Shown: positions 8,942 through 18,309, numbered from the stretch's first letter. The stretch is 64,000 nucleotides of DNA from Clostridium_I sp963725425 (GCA_963725425.1 CAVRYJ010000041.1:124001-188000), one strand, 5' to 3'. Numbers and translations are program-made. The notes: generated by a model from the sequence alone, not told the origin.

Positions 8942-9115
8942 AAACTTGGATTAGTCAGTGTTTAGAGACCTCCATAAGGGCATAGACCCGGTATACGAGC
9001 ATGAACTGACATCCGCCTTTGGATAAACGGAACGAAGGAATTAAGGACATTGATCCTGTGAGACATAGAAGGGTAAGTTACCAGAGTAATTGCGGACACC
9101 AAAAGTAATAATATT
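8942..9115. other. GC-richer, structured noncoding block of unknown origin
   Basis: This stretch is clearly richer in GC than its surroundings and contains short stems such as TCCG...CGGA near 9010-9030. It has no convincing reading frame. It looks like the noncoding end of an insertion sequence (possibly another IS110-type end) or a small RNA; I do not recognise it with certainty. Confidence 0.3.
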
Positions 9116-9279
9116 TTAACAAATAAAACAGTCAGTCTGTTATACTTACTCATCTATGCCCACATATACACAAAATTTATAAATTTATCTAAATAGTTTT
9201 TTTATCAAATGATGAGATACTAAGAATGAGTGAGATATCAAGAGAAAATCAAATAACATAGAAGAAGGAGGAATTAATT

Positions 9280-9588
9280 ATGACGAATATAAGATTATTT
9301 TGCACATCAGGGATGTCCACAAGTATGCTTATTAACAAAATGGAAAATGCAGCTAAGGAAAGGGGAATAGAAATAACTGTTGATGCATTTCCAGAATCTC
9401 AAATGGCTAAACTCTTAACTAATGTGGATGCTGTACTTTTAGGACCACAAATAAAATTTGCATTAGATAAAGCAAGAAAATTGTGTGCCCCAAAGGAAAT
9501 ACCTGTGGAAGTCATTAATCCAAAAGATTATGGAATGATGGATGGTAAAAAGGTATTAGACCAAGCTTTAAACATGATAAAAAAATAA
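9280..9588 (+). CDS. PTS EIIB, lactose/cellobiose family
   Basis: 102 aa, full length. Phosphocysteine Cys8 lies in the loop LFCTSGMSTSML, and the C-terminal KDYGMMDGKKVLDQAL block is typical of cellobiose EIIB. It accepts phosphate from EIIA (5061-5390) and phosphorylates sugar bound to EIIC (9841-11202). Ribosome site AGGAGG precedes the ATG. Originally it would have followed EIIA directly; after the IS insertions it may need a new promoter, and I see no strong one in 9160-9279. Confidence 0.92.
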   Translation: MTNIRLFCTSGMSTSMLINKMENAAKERGIEITVDAFPESQMAKLLTNVDAVLLGPQIKFALDKARKLCAPKEIPVEVINPKDYGMMDGKKVLDQALNMIKK

Positions 9589-9840
9589 TTAACTATTGGC
9601 AGAATAAAAGTCGAAATGGTAAAACTGACCTATAGCATAGTATCCGCTAATTTTGAATTCAGAATTGATTTACTAAAGCAATTGATTATAAAAAAATAGT
9701 GGTAACTGACTTATGAAAAAATCTAATTGGAAATACTAAGGTTTAGATTGCATCTCAAAGTTTTCAGAAAAATGTATTGCAGGGACAATTTGATTATAGC
9801 AAAAGATAAATGGTGAATTAAAAAATTAGGGGGTACTAAC

Positions 9841-11202
9841 ATGAATAAAAATTTTACGGAGAAAATGGAAACGTTATTAATGCCTATCGCTGGAAAAATT
9901 TCAGGTAACAGATATCTTTTGGCAATTCGTGATGGTTTTATGCTTTCTATGCCACTTATAATAATAGGTGCTATGTCTTTATTATTAGCAAACTTACCAA
10001 TACCAGGATATGCTAATTTTATGAAAAATTTATTCGGAGCTGGTTGGGATACTTTCTTTACAATACCTTATAATTGTACCATGGCAATTATGACTATATT
10101 TGTAATCGTTGGGGTGGCTAATAGTCTTGCGAGCTACTATGAAATTGAAACAATAACTACTTCAGTTATTGCATTAGTATGTTTCTTTATAATTACACCT
10201 TTCTCAACAAATTTTACTCCAAAAGGATTAACTACTGTTTACAAAGTAACAAGCATAATACCAATGGATTGGCTTGGAGCTAAAGGTTTATTTGTTGGTA
10301 TGATTACAGCAATATTAGTAACTGAAATTGTTAGATTTACAGTTAAACATGGGTGGGTAATTAAAATGCCACAAGGTGTTCCTCCTACAGTTGCAAGAGG
10401 ATTCTCAGCTTTAATTCCAGCATTTATAGCGTTGTATGTTTTTAACTTAATAAGATTAGGATTTGCATTTACATCCTATGGCACAGTTCATCAATTTATA
10501 TTTAAAATACTTCAAAAACCATTAACTTCATTAGGAGATACTTATCCAGCAACAATAATTGCTAACTTCTTTATGCAATTATTTTGGGTATTTGGTATCC
10601 ACGGAGCAAATGTTGTTGGTGCTGTTACTCAACCAATATGGCTTTCAACAGCTGCGGAAAACCTTACTGCATTCCAAGCAGGGAAGGTGCTACCACATAT
10701 ACTTACTCAACAATACGAAGATCTCTTTATTCAACTAGGAGGATCAGGAGCAACCTTATCATTATGTTTATCAATGGTGTTCCTTTGTAAATCAGAACAA
10801 TGTAAGAAACTTGGAAGGCTTGCAATAATACCAGGATTATTCAACATTAATGAACCTATTATCTTTGGATTACCAATAGTTTTAAATCCAATAATTATAA
10901 TACCATTTATTATAGTTCCTTTAGTTCTTACAACTATATGCTATTTCTCTATGTCGCTTGGCATAGTACCTAAGCCATCTGGAGTTATAATTCCATGGAC
11001 TACTCCACCAGTTATCGGGGGATTCATAATCTGTGGCATAAGAGGTGCAATACTTCAAATAGTTGAAATAGTTGTTTCTTTCTTTATATATTTACCATTT
11101 ATAAAGATATTAGATAAACAATATTATTTAGAAGAAACAACAAATGGTGAAGAAAAAGAAAACGATTTAACATTAAATCCTATTATTAAATCCCTAGATT
11201 AG
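9841..11202 (+). CDS. PTS EIIC, cellobiose/diacetylchitobiose family permease
   Basis: 453 aa membrane permease with about ten hydrophobic segments, beginning MEKLLMPIAGKIS-like and NRYLLAIRDGFMLSMPLIIIG, the standard Lac/Cel EIIC start. The GIHGANVVGAV and FNINEPIIFGLPIVLNP motifs of the sugar-binding core are intact. GGGGG precedes ATG. The 252-bp gap before it holds no gene. With EIIA and EIIB it imports and phosphorylates a disaccharide, likely hydrolysed by the GH4 enzyme at 13216. Confidence 0.92.
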   Translation: MNKNFTEKMETLLMPIAGKISGNRYLLAIRDGFMLSMPLIIIGAMSLLLANLPIPGYANFMKNLFGAGWDTFFTIPYNCTMAIMTIFVIVGVANSLASYYEIETITTSVIALVCFFIITPFSTNFTPKGLTTVYKVTSIIPMDWLGAKGLFVGMITAILVTEIVRFTVKHGWVIKMPQGVPPTVARGFSALIPAFIALYVFNLIRLGFAFTSYGTVHQFIFKILQKPLTSLGDTYPATIIANFFMQLFWVFGIHGANVVGAVTQPIWLSTAAENLTAFQAGKVLPHILTQQYEDLFIQLGGSGATLSLCLSMVFLCKSEQCKKLGRLAIIPGLFNINEPIIFGLPIVLNPIIIIPFIIVPLVLTTICYFSMSLGIVPKPSGVIIPWTTPPVIGGFIICGIRGAILQIVEIVVSFFIYLPFIKILDKQYYLEETTNGEEKENDLTLNPIIKSLD

Positions 11203-11338
11203 ATTAACATATTTATTTTAATATTATTGTTGAACGAAAACTGAAAATGATAAAATCAACTTTAAAAGCTATTATGCTGAGTATGAGTTAAAATAAGAGA
11301 TTTTTATAAAAATAATATGAAATAGAGGATAAAACAAT

Positions 11339-11829
11339 ATGAAAATGAGCGTATTAAAGGAACTAGAAATAAGTTTATTCAAACCACATTTGTATTATAA
11401 GCTAAAAAATCTATCACTTATTAGGATTTTATCATTTAATGTTATAAATGCATTGATGGCGTTAACATTTTCAATGACTTCAATTTTTTTCATTGCATTG
11501 TTCACAAAAAACTTTTGGGTTTTAGTAGATATTTAGCTACCTTTACTTTACAAAGTTTTATAGCTACTTTTTTATATATGGTATTTGGTTTATTTCTTAG
11601 TTCACTAGTAATAAGTGGTTTGTGTTTAGCCATTAATCATTCCAAAAAAATTAAATCTGTAGATTATATTTATTTATTAAATTACGCTACACACTCACTG
11701 TTAATATGTGCATTATTAAATAATTTTGTTGGACCATATGTAATTGCTTTTGCCTTAGCATATTGTTTGATAGCATTAAGTAGGCCTTCAAATGTAGTTG
11801 AGGATTTGCGCATTATGGATAGGGAATAA
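11339..11829 (+). pseudogene. Small membrane protein, apparently one gene split by a frameshift
   Basis: Two overlapping frames (11339-11536 and 11515-11829) read as one hydrophobic protein of about 160 aa. The first ends in ...FIALFTKNFWV next to an A6 run and the second resumes with SRYLATFTLQSFIATFLYMVFGL. Each part has two or three hydrophobic segments. Neither half is recognisable alone. It lies in the PTS operon just before the desulfidase gene, so it may have been an accessory membrane protein. Two separate overlapping genes is the alternative. Confidence 0.5.
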
Positions 11830-11854
11830 TAGATGGAGAAAGGAAAGGAATAAA

Positions 11855-13132
11855 ATGAAAAATAGTGATTTAAAGTATAAAAATTATTTGCAGATTTTAA
11901 AAGAAGAGCTGGTACCTGCCATGGGATGTACTGAACCAATTGCAATTGCATATGCGGCAGCAAAAGCTAGAAAAGTATTAGGGTGCGTGCCTGAAAAAAC
12001 TATTGTAGAAGTTAGCGGGAACATTATTAAGAATGTTAAAAGTGTTATAGTTCCTAATACAGGCCATCTAAAAGGAATAGCTGCTGCAACAGCTGCTGGT
12101 ATTATAGCAGGTCAATCCGAAAAGAAACTAGAAGTTATTTCAGACGTAACTGAAGAAGATATACAAAAGATTAAAGAATATTTATCTACTTATCCTATAG
12201 AAGTTAAACTTGTAGATACGCCATTTATATTTGATATACAGATGAGTGTATTTTATAAAGATTCATATGTAAAAGTGAGAATTGTAAACTATCATACCAA
12301 TATTATTTTAATTGAAAAGAATGGTGAGATACTTTATCACAAAGAGGCAACATCATCAAAGGAAGAAGGTCTTAGTGGTAAAGAATTACTAAACGTAAAA
12401 GATATTGTTGATTTCGCAGATTCTGTGGATATAAAAGATATAGAAGATATTATTGGTAGACAGATTGAATATAATTCGAAAATTGCAGAAGAAGGATTAA
12501 AAAACAATTATGGTGCCAATATAGGAAGTGTTTTAATTTCAACATATGGTTCTGATATTAAAGTAAGAGCGAAAGCGAAAGCTGCTGCAGGGTCAGATGC
12601 CAGAATGAATGGATGTGAACTACCTGTAATTATAGTTTCCGGTAGTGGTAATCAGGGAATGACAGCTTCACTTCCTGTTATTGAATATGGTAATGAATTA
12701 AAAGTCTCAAAAGAAAAACTTTATAGAGCTTTGATTATTTCAAATTTAGTTACAATACATCAGAAGACTGGTATAGGAAGACTCTCAGCATATTGTGGTG
12801 CTGTTTGTGCAGGAGCTGGAAGTGGAGCAGGCATTACTTACTTATATGGGGGAGGGTATAGAGAAATCTCTCATACAATTGTTAATGCATTGTCAATAAT
12901 TTCTGGAATGATTTGCGATGGCGCTAAAGCATCGTGTGCGGCTAAAATTGCTACAGCTGTAGATGCTGGAATTCTAGGATATTATATGTTTAAGGAAGGA
13001 CAGCAGTTTAAGGGGGGCGATGGCATTGTGAAAAAAGGTATCGAAGCTACTATATCAAATGTAGGTAAACTTGCAAAAGAAGGAATGAAAGAAACCGACA
13101 AAGAAATTATCAAAATTATGATTGAAAATTAA
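11855..13132 (+). CDS. L-cysteine desulfidase / UPF0597 (CyuA-like) family protein
   Basis: 425 aa from the ATG at 11855, preceded by AGGAAAGGAA; a longer frame start at 11798 lacks a site and overlaps the previous gene. The family is an iron-sulfur-dependent beta-eliminating lyase related to serine dehydratase alpha. Conserved Cys motifs are all present: MGCTEP near the N-terminus, NGCELPV, YCGAVCAGAGSGAG and ICDGAKASCAAK. It would turn L-cysteine into pyruvate, ammonia and sulfide. Its place between a PTS and a GH4 gene gives no clear sugar role, so the true substrate could differ. Confidence 0.85.
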   Translation: MKNSDLKYKNYLQILKEELVPAMGCTEPIAIAYAAAKARKVLGCVPEKTIVEVSGNIIKNVKSVIVPNTGHLKGIAAATAAGIIAGQSEKKLEVISDVTEEDIQKIKEYLSTYPIEVKLVDTPFIFDIQMSVFYKDSYVKVRIVNYHTNIILIEKNGEILYHKEATSSKEEGLSGKELLNVKDIVDFADSVDIKDIEDIIGRQIEYNSKIAEEGLKNNYGANIGSVLISTYGSDIKVRAKAKAAAGSDARMNGCELPVIIVSGSGNQGMTASLPVIEYGNELKVSKEKLYRALIISNLVTIHQKTGIGRLSAYCGAVCAGAGSGAGITYLYGGGYREISHTIVNALSIISGMICDGAKASCAAKIATAVDAGILGYYMFKEGQQFKGGDGIVKKGIEATISNVGKLAKEGMKETDKEIIKIMIEN

Positions 13133-13215
13133 AATAAAACGTATTAAAAACATTATTGATGATTGTGGAATTTCATAATCGACTATAAATAAAAATTATT
13201 TAGGAGGAAAAACTT

Positions 13216-14607
13216 ATGGAAAAGAAAGCCTTAAAGATTGTTACAATCGGTGGAGGAAGTAGTTATACTCCAGAACTAATGGAAGGATTTATTAATAGAT
13301 ATGAAGAACTTCCAATTAAAGAAATCTGGTTAGTGGATATCGAAGATGGAAAAGAAAAGATGGAAATTGTTGGAGCCATGGCACAACGTATGTGGGATGC
13401 ATCTCCTTATGAGGTAAAGATACATTTAACATTAGATCGTAGAGCAGCTTTGATAGGAGCTGATTTTGTTACAACACAGTTCCGTGTTGGTTTATTAGAT
13501 GCTCGTATTAAAGACGAAAGAATTCCTTTCACACATGGTATGTTAGGCCAGGAAACAAATGGTGCAGGTGGTATATTTAAAGCATTCCGTACAATTCCTG
13601 TTATCTTAAGCATTGTAGAAGATATGAAAGAATTATGTCCTGATGCATGGTTAATCAACTTTACAAATCCATCTGGAATTATTACTGAAGCTGTGATTAA
13701 ACATGGTGGATGGAAAAAATGTATCGGCTTATGTAACGTACCAGTTATTGCATTAACTAAAGAAGCAGAAATGTTTGGTGTAACTGAAAGAAATTTAGTA
13801 CATCAGTTCGCTGGATTAAATCATTTCCATTGGCATAAAGTTACTGATGTACATGGTAATAACTTAACTGATAAGATTATTGACAAAATGTATGTTGAAG
13901 ATACAGGAACTCCAGCTAACATTTTTGATGTTAAATTTCTTATAGATCAACTGAAAGAAATGCAGTTAATTCCTTCTGAATACCACAGATATTATTATAT
14001 GCAAGATGAAATGTTAAAACATGGATTAGAAGAATTCAATGGTATTGGAACTCGTGCACAACAGGTTAAAGTAACAGAAGCTGAATTATTTGAATTGTAC
14101 AAAGATCCTAAATTAAACTACAAACCAGAACAGTTAACAAAACGTGGAGGAACACATTATAGTGATGCTGCATGTGAATGTATCAATTCAATTTACAATG
14201 ATAAAAGAGCTCATATGGTAGTTAGTACTCAAAATAATGGTGCAATTACTGATTTACCATATGATTGTATAGTGGAAATTTCTTCTATCATTACTGGTAA
14301 AGGTGCTATGCCACTTAACTGGGGCAAATTCAACTCAGCTGAAAGAGGTTGGGTACAATGCATGAAAGCTATGGAAGAATGTGTTATTGAATCTGCCATC
14401 ACTGGTAATTATGGGTTAGCGCTGCAAGCATTTCTCTTAAATCCATTAGTAAAAAGTGGAACTTGTGCTAAAGAATTACTAGATGAATTATTAGTTGCAC
14501 ATAAAAAATACTTGCCACAATTTGCTAACAAGATTGCGGAATTAGAATCTGAAGGTGTAGGTTCTAAAGATCCTGTTGTTATGGATTTAATGATTAATGG
14601 TCATTGA
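13216..14607 (+). CDS. GH4 6-phospho-glycosidase (6-phospho-beta-glucosidase type)
   Basis: 463 aa, full length. NAD-binding start KIVTIGGGSSYTPEL, then LLDARIKDERIPFTHGMLGQETNGAGG and the metal-binding Cys in GLCNVP (about residue 173) and His in GLNHFHWHK (about 202), all standard for the NAD- and Mn-dependent GH4 family. It would cleave the 6-phospho-disaccharide delivered by the PTS upstream. AGGAGG precedes ATG. Arginine is often coded by CGT in this gene, whereas neighbours use almost only AGA, suggesting separate origin or high expression. Confidence 0.92.
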   Translation: MEKKALKIVTIGGGSSYTPELMEGFINRYEELPIKEIWLVDIEDGKEKMEIVGAMAQRMWDASPYEVKIHLTLDRRAALIGADFVTTQFRVGLLDARIKDERIPFTHGMLGQETNGAGGIFKAFRTIPVILSIVEDMKELCPDAWLINFTNPSGIITEAVIKHGGWKKCIGLCNVPVIALTKEAEMFGVTERNLVHQFAGLNHFHWHKVTDVHGNNLTDKIIDKMYVEDTGTPANIFDVKFLIDQLKEMQLIPSEYHRYYYMQDEMLKHGLEEFNGIGTRAQQVKVTEAELFELYKDPKLNYKPEQLTKRGGTHYSDAACECINSIYNDKRAHMVVSTQNNGAITDLPYDCIVEISSIITGKGAMPLNWGKFNSAERGWVQCMKAMEECVIESAITGNYGLALQAFLLNPLVKSGTCAKELLDELLVAHKKYLPQFANKIAELESEGVGSKDPVVMDLMINGH

Positions 14608-14691
14608 TTATACCTAACAAAGGAGAATATATGACTGAAAGTGAAAGAAACGATATAAAATGACCATCTAAATTTAGGTGGGATATGACAC

Positions 14692-14745
14692 AGAGAGTTA
14701 TTGCACTACCAGTTTAAATATTTACTGGTAGTGCAATAACTCTCT
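14692..14745 (+). terminator. Perfect 21-bp inverted repeat after the GH4 gene
   Basis: Arms 14692-14712 and 14725-14745 are perfectly complementary (AGAGAGTTATTGCACTACCAG), with a 12-nt loop. There is no T-run after it, so it may be a strong RNA hairpin, a terminator without classical tail, or a trace of a mobile repeat. A ten-codon frame with a good ribosome site (ATG 14631, stop at 14661) lies between it and the GH4 gene; it looks like a truncated gene start. Confidence 0.55.
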
Positions 14746-14859
14746 ATAATAATTTACAATACTGTACTATCTTAAAAAATGGTATAGTATGATGACTACG
14801 GAAGATAAGTTATACTTATTTTATGAAATAATAAATTGTATATGAAGGAAGGTAATCTT

Positions 14860-15660
14860 ATGAAAAAGAAAATAGTATTTTTTGATATTGATGGAACCAT
14901 GATGGATGTTCCTTCAGGAATGGTTGAACCATTGCCAAGTACAATTGAAGCAGTAGCGCAATTAAGGTTGAATGGGTATTATTCAGTTGTTGCAACAGCA
15001 AGAGCGAAAATGCCAGACGCCTTTTCTAATATAAAATTTGATGGGTTTGTTTTTTGTAATGGAAACTATATTGAGTTCCAAGATAATTTAATTTATGATA
15101 ACTTCTTTTTAGAAAATCAAATCACTTTTCTAATAGATTTGTTCAAGCAATATCAGGGGCAATACATTTTTAGCGGGCATTTAGGTAAATGGACTAGCTT
15201 AGTAATCCATCCATTAGTACTTCGGCATGTTGAACTTTTTGGAAGATCTGTTTCTAGTGAAGATGGTATACAAGTTCCTTGGACCATTGAAGATGTTCAT
15301 GCAAACATAGTTACAGCTTTGTTCAAAACCGAAAAACAATTGTTTGATTGTAAGTCTAAACTGCCAAGTGATTGGGTGGTAGATGCTTATACAACAGCAA
15401 ACATCAGAATGGATATTCATTTGCCTGGTTATACAAAAGGAAAAGCAGTTAAATATTTATATGAGAAATTAGGTATAGCTTTCGAAGATACCTATGCCTT
15501 TGGCGATGCTTATAATGATATTGAAATGTTACAAATGGTGAAATACGGCATTGCCATGGGTAATGGTACTGATAAAATTAAAGTAATTTCATACGGTGTT
15601 ACTGATGATGTTGCCCATGACGGTATTTATAATGCATTGAAAAAATATAAGGCAATCTAG
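14860..15660 (+). CDS. HAD-superfamily phosphatase, Cof type
   Basis: 266 aa from ATG 14860, chosen for the AAGGAAGG site 8 nt upstream. The Cof-type sugar-phosphate phosphatase signature is clear: FFDIDGTMMD with catalytic Asp9 and Asp11 at the N-terminus, a C2 cap in the middle, and the C-terminal GDAYNDIEMLQMVKYGIAMGNG. It probably removes phosphate from a sugar phosphate in the cytoplasm. It is the last gene of island I1, 98 bp before the first tRNA fragment. Confidence 0.9.
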   Translation: MKKKIVFFDIDGTMMDVPSGMVEPLPSTIEAVAQLRLNGYYSVVATARAKMPDAFSNIKFDGFVFCNGNYIEFQDNLIYDNFFLENQITFLIDLFKQYQGQYIFSGHLGKWTSLVIHPLVLRHVELFGRSVSSEDGIQVPWTIEDVHANIVTALFKTEKQLFDCKSKLPSDWVVDAYTTANIRMDIHLPGYTKGKAVKYLYEKLGIAFEDTYAFGDAYNDIEMLQMVKYGIAMGNGTDKIKVISYGVTDDVAHDGIYNALKKYKAI

Positions 15661-15757
15661 GGTAAAGAAACGTCCCCATGCTACTTGATATCTCTAAATA
15701 AGGCACAGCAATATATGATAATGCATCTCTTGCAAAATTTTAATTTAAGATACCACA

Positions 15758-15785
15758 GAGTGTTCAAATCACTTCGGGAACACCA
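15758..15785. repeat. att copy B: 28-bp tRNA-Thr 3' fragment
   Basis: 27 of 28 bases equal the tRNA end at 1260-1287 (one G to A in the acceptor stem). The following hairpin (15792-15822) and AAACAAGG tail match those after the intact tRNA. The integrase of I2 lies immediately to the right, so this is the left attachment end of I2. Confidence 0.85.
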
Positions 15786-15862
15786 ATAAAAGCTTGTAGC
15801 CTCAATGGTCACAGGCTTTTATTATTTTTGTAAAATGAGTTCCACTGGTATAAAAAACTAAT

Positions 15863-15894
15863 AAAAAACAAGGTAATTTCTAGCCTTGTTTTTT
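15863..15894 (-). terminator. Terminator overlapping the integrase 3' end
   Basis: AAAAAACAAGG (15863) and CCTTGTTTTTT (15884) form a perfect 11-bp stem with a 10-nt loop and work in either direction. The last integrase codons lie inside it. Confidence 0.75.
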
Positions 15895-17130
15895 AACATC
15901 TTTATTTTTATTAAATAAATTTTCTAGTTTATCGGCTGCGGTTCTATCGGATTTTTTAAGAGCATGAGTATAGATATTTAGTGTGGTTGATATGTCTGCA
16001 TGACCTAATCGTTTAGAAACAGTAGCAACGTCCATTCCTTCACTAATTAACAAGGTTGCATTTGTATGTCTCAACCCATGGAAGTTTACAGTATCAAGTA
16101 AATATTTTTCTTTATCTTCTTTTGGGATAGTAGCGTCATTTAGAATTTTATTATTGTGCCTTTTTATGAATTTAGAAAACCATTTTCCTAAAGTTTGAGG
16201 GAATATAGGTTCACCATTAAGTTTAGTAAATATACGATCACTATCGACCCATAGATAGCCGAGCTTTGCTTTTTCTCCATTTTGCCATAATTTATATTGA
16301 CGAAGAACAACCATAGCAACATCCGACAATGATATTAATCTTTCACTGCTTTCATTCTTTGTAGATTTAGTGAAGGTACCTTGACCAGGTAAGTATTGAG
16401 AAGCTTGACGTATTCTTAATAATTCATTATCAAAGTCCAAATCAGACCATTCTAAGGCATTTAATTCGCCCGCTCTCATGCCACCAAAGATACATAAATA
16501 CACCATAGCTTTATATTTTATTGGTTCATCGTCTAAGAGTTGCAATATATATGATACTTGGTCAGTTTCAAAATGTTTGGCTTCTTTCTTTTCAACTCTA
16601 GGAGGTTTCACTCGTGAGGCAGGGTTATTCAGTATAAATTGCCACTGGACAGCAGATGTAAGAATACTTGATATGACTCTATGATGATATAAAATAGTTC
16701 TTTCAGATAGACCACCAGGTTTACCATCGTTGCGTATACCATCTTCACGAAGGTTATTATAAAAAGAGGTTAAATGAGTAGGTTGCAATTTATTTAATTT
16801 AATATGACCAAGTGCGGGGATTATTCGACTATTCAATAAATCTTTATAACTAAACAGTGTTTTGGGAGCCAGTTCATTTTCTGCATAATCTTTTAACCAC
16901 TTTTCTATAAAATCTTCAAAAGTTATTTTTCCTGAATCTAAATATAAACCTTTTTCGATTTCATTTTTAAATAATATCCATTGTTTTTGTGCTTCAGCTA
17001 ATTGCTTATTAGGCTTGATTTCAGATAGGTTTATAGTCTTATGTTTAATTAGTTTCTTGCCTTTTTTATCATAACCAGTGGACACGGTAAGTCTATATGA
17101 ATTATCACCACGTTTTTCTATTGATGCCAT
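15880..17130 (-). CDS. Tyrosine integrase of island I2
   Basis: 416 aa; start at 17130 because GGAAGGAG stands 8 nt upstream (a start 18 bases earlier lacks a site). N-terminal arm-binding domain (ASIEKRGDNSYRLTVSTGYD), SAM-like core-binding domain, then a complete catalytic set: Arg219 in GGMRAGELNALEW, HGLRH at 351-355, His377 in RLGHADISTT and Tyr387 in NIYTHA. It reads towards the att copy at 15758-15785, 95 bp away. A 24-codon tail of a near-identical integrase survives beside the intact tRNA. It should catalyse integration into tRNA-Thr. Confidence 0.95.
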   Translation of the reverse strand: MASIEKRGDNSYRLTVSTGYDKKGKKLIKHKTINLSEIKPNKQLAEAQKQWILFKNEIEKGLYLDSGKITFEDFIEKWLKDYAENELAPKTLFSYKDLLNSRIIPALGHIKLNKLQPTHLTSFYNNLREDGIRNDGKPGGLSERTILYHHRVISSILTSAVQWQFILNNPASRVKPPRVEKKEAKHFETDQVSYILQLLDDEPIKYKAMVYLCIFGGMRAGELNALEWSDLDFDNELLRIRQASQYLPGQGTFTKSTKNESSERLISLSDVAMVVLRQYKLWQNGEKAKLGYLWVDSDRIFTKLNGEPIFPQTLGKWFSKFIKRHNNKILNDATIPKEDKEKYLLDTVNFHGLRHTNATLLISEGMDVATVSKRLGHADISTTLNIYTHALKKSDRTAADKLENLFNKNKDVKKQG

Positions 17131-17198
17131 TAATATTTCTCCTTCCAAATTAATGTTTTACTGTAGGTACTATATAGAAAATCAAAGTAACTATGTTT

Positions 17199-17582
17199 TT
17201 AAAATGGTATATCTTCATCTGAAATAGGTGTGATTGTCGCTGCAACTTGTTTTGTAGCTTCTTCTTGTTTCATTTGAGGATAAGTTTTTTTAGTATTCCA
17301 ATCTTTTAGTAGTCCTTGAATATAAAATGTTGTAGGTTCTCCACAATGTATGCAATATCTTGCGTTACCTTCGGCTAGTTTACCACAGGAATCTTTAATT
17401 TTAACGCGATTATTAAAATCAATTTCCTCATATATACCTTTTGTATTCGTGCATTTGTTTATTAAATTTGTACCACAAATTTTACAGTATGCACTGTCGT
17501 CTTTTGTTTCTTCATTACCACACCTTGGACATATATTAGCCTTTCCATTTTTATCTAGCTTAATACTATCATTATAAATCAT
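17199..17582 (-). CDS. Zinc-ribbon phage protein of unknown role
   Basis: 127 aa with three CxxC-type pairs visible: CPRCGN, CKICGTN and CIHCGEP, plus a lone Cys pair around KDSCGKL, so two or three zinc ribbons. Similar multi-ribbon proteins occur in clostridial prophages near integrase; the role is unknown. The chosen ATG has AGAGG about 10 nt upstream. In frame before it lies CPICGNNRLVRGDG, another zinc-ribbon half, but no ATG, GTG or TTG precedes that before a stop, so the start may be unusual or the gene trimmed. Confidence 0.7.
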   Translation of the reverse strand: MIYNDSIKLDKNGKANICPRCGNEETKDDSAYCKICGTNLINKCTNTKGIYEEIDFNNRVKIKDSCGKLAEGNARYCIHCGEPTTFYIQGLLKDWNTKKTYPQMKQEEATKQVAATITPISDEDIPF

Positions 17583-17640
17583 TTCACCATCGCCTCTTAC
17601 TAATCTATTATTTCCACATATAGGACAATATTTTGCTGTT

Positions 17641-18309
17641 TCAGATACAAAAATCTGTCTGCATCTCTAAACATTGTTTCTTATATATAAAATCATGAAA
17701 TTGATTAATTATAATCTTGTCATACTTATTTATATATTTGTGTTTAGACCATTTTAGATAATCATTAAATCTATAATTTGAAGCTATATCAGACAGTTCA
17801 CAAATATTTGCAATATCGTTATTATCTCTTATACCCAATTTATATAATATAATGGGATTTGCAAGTAATAAAGAAGCAAAACGATTTGCTTCTGCTTCTA
17901 GCCAATCATATTCTTCATCGGCTAGATTATTATCGAAAATTTTAACATTATCACTAATTATAAGATGCCCCAGAAGAATATGACCTAATTCATGGGCTAT
18001 TGTCCACCTTATTCGGTGATGTGATTTGTGATGAAAATTTGAATCATTATAAAACACTAAATATCGATTTTTTTCAGAATTATAAACAGTGCAACCTTCA
18101 TCAGAACCAAAATATTCAATAACTTCATTTTCTGATAGATTATATTTTTTTTCATAATAACTATAGGGTACTACTTTACAATTTTTGAATTTAGAAAAAA
18201 TGTTAGCCATGTCAACTGGATAAGAGCAAATTTTAAATTTTATAAATAACTTATTTACTACATTCTTTATATAGTTATATCTAATCTTCGTCGTCAAAGA
18301 AATCTTCAA
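17641..18309 (-). CDS. ImmA/IrrE-type metallopeptidase
   Basis: 222 aa. Zinc protease motif HELGH at 106-110 and the downstream Glu in EAEANRFASLLL (about 137-148) are intact, as in the M78/ImmA family that cleaves the partner repressor and triggers excision after stress. Its start overlaps the end of the repressor gene by 29 bp, the typical immR-immA pairing and a sign of joint translation. It would be the anti-repressor of island I2. Confidence 0.9.
   Translation of the reverse strand: MKISLTTKIRYNYIKNVVNKLFIKFKICSYPVDMANIFSKFKNCKVVPYSYYEKKYNLSENEVIEYFGSDEGCTVYNSEKNRYLVFYNDSNFHHKSHHRIRWTIAHELGHILLGHLIISDNVKIFDNNLADEEYDWLEAEANRFASLLLANPIILYKLGIRDNNDIANICELSDIASNYRFNDYLKWSKHKYINKYDKIIINQFHDFIYKKQCLEMQTDFCI

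Larger units (their letters stand above)
1288..15785. mobile_element. Island I1: cellobiose-type PTS island between the tRNA and the first att copy
   Basis: Bounded by the intact tRNA-Thr (1212-1287) and the 28-bp tRNA fragment at 15758-15785. It contains a relic integrase end at its left edge and carbohydrate genes inside. The flanks after both ends share about 200 bp, including the integrase 3' end. Extent is inferred from the repeats alone. Confidence 0.65.

Noticed and set aside
8962..9153. 63-codon minus frame in the GC-rich block
   Set aside because: No ribosome site and no recognisable protein pattern; the block looks structured and noncoding.
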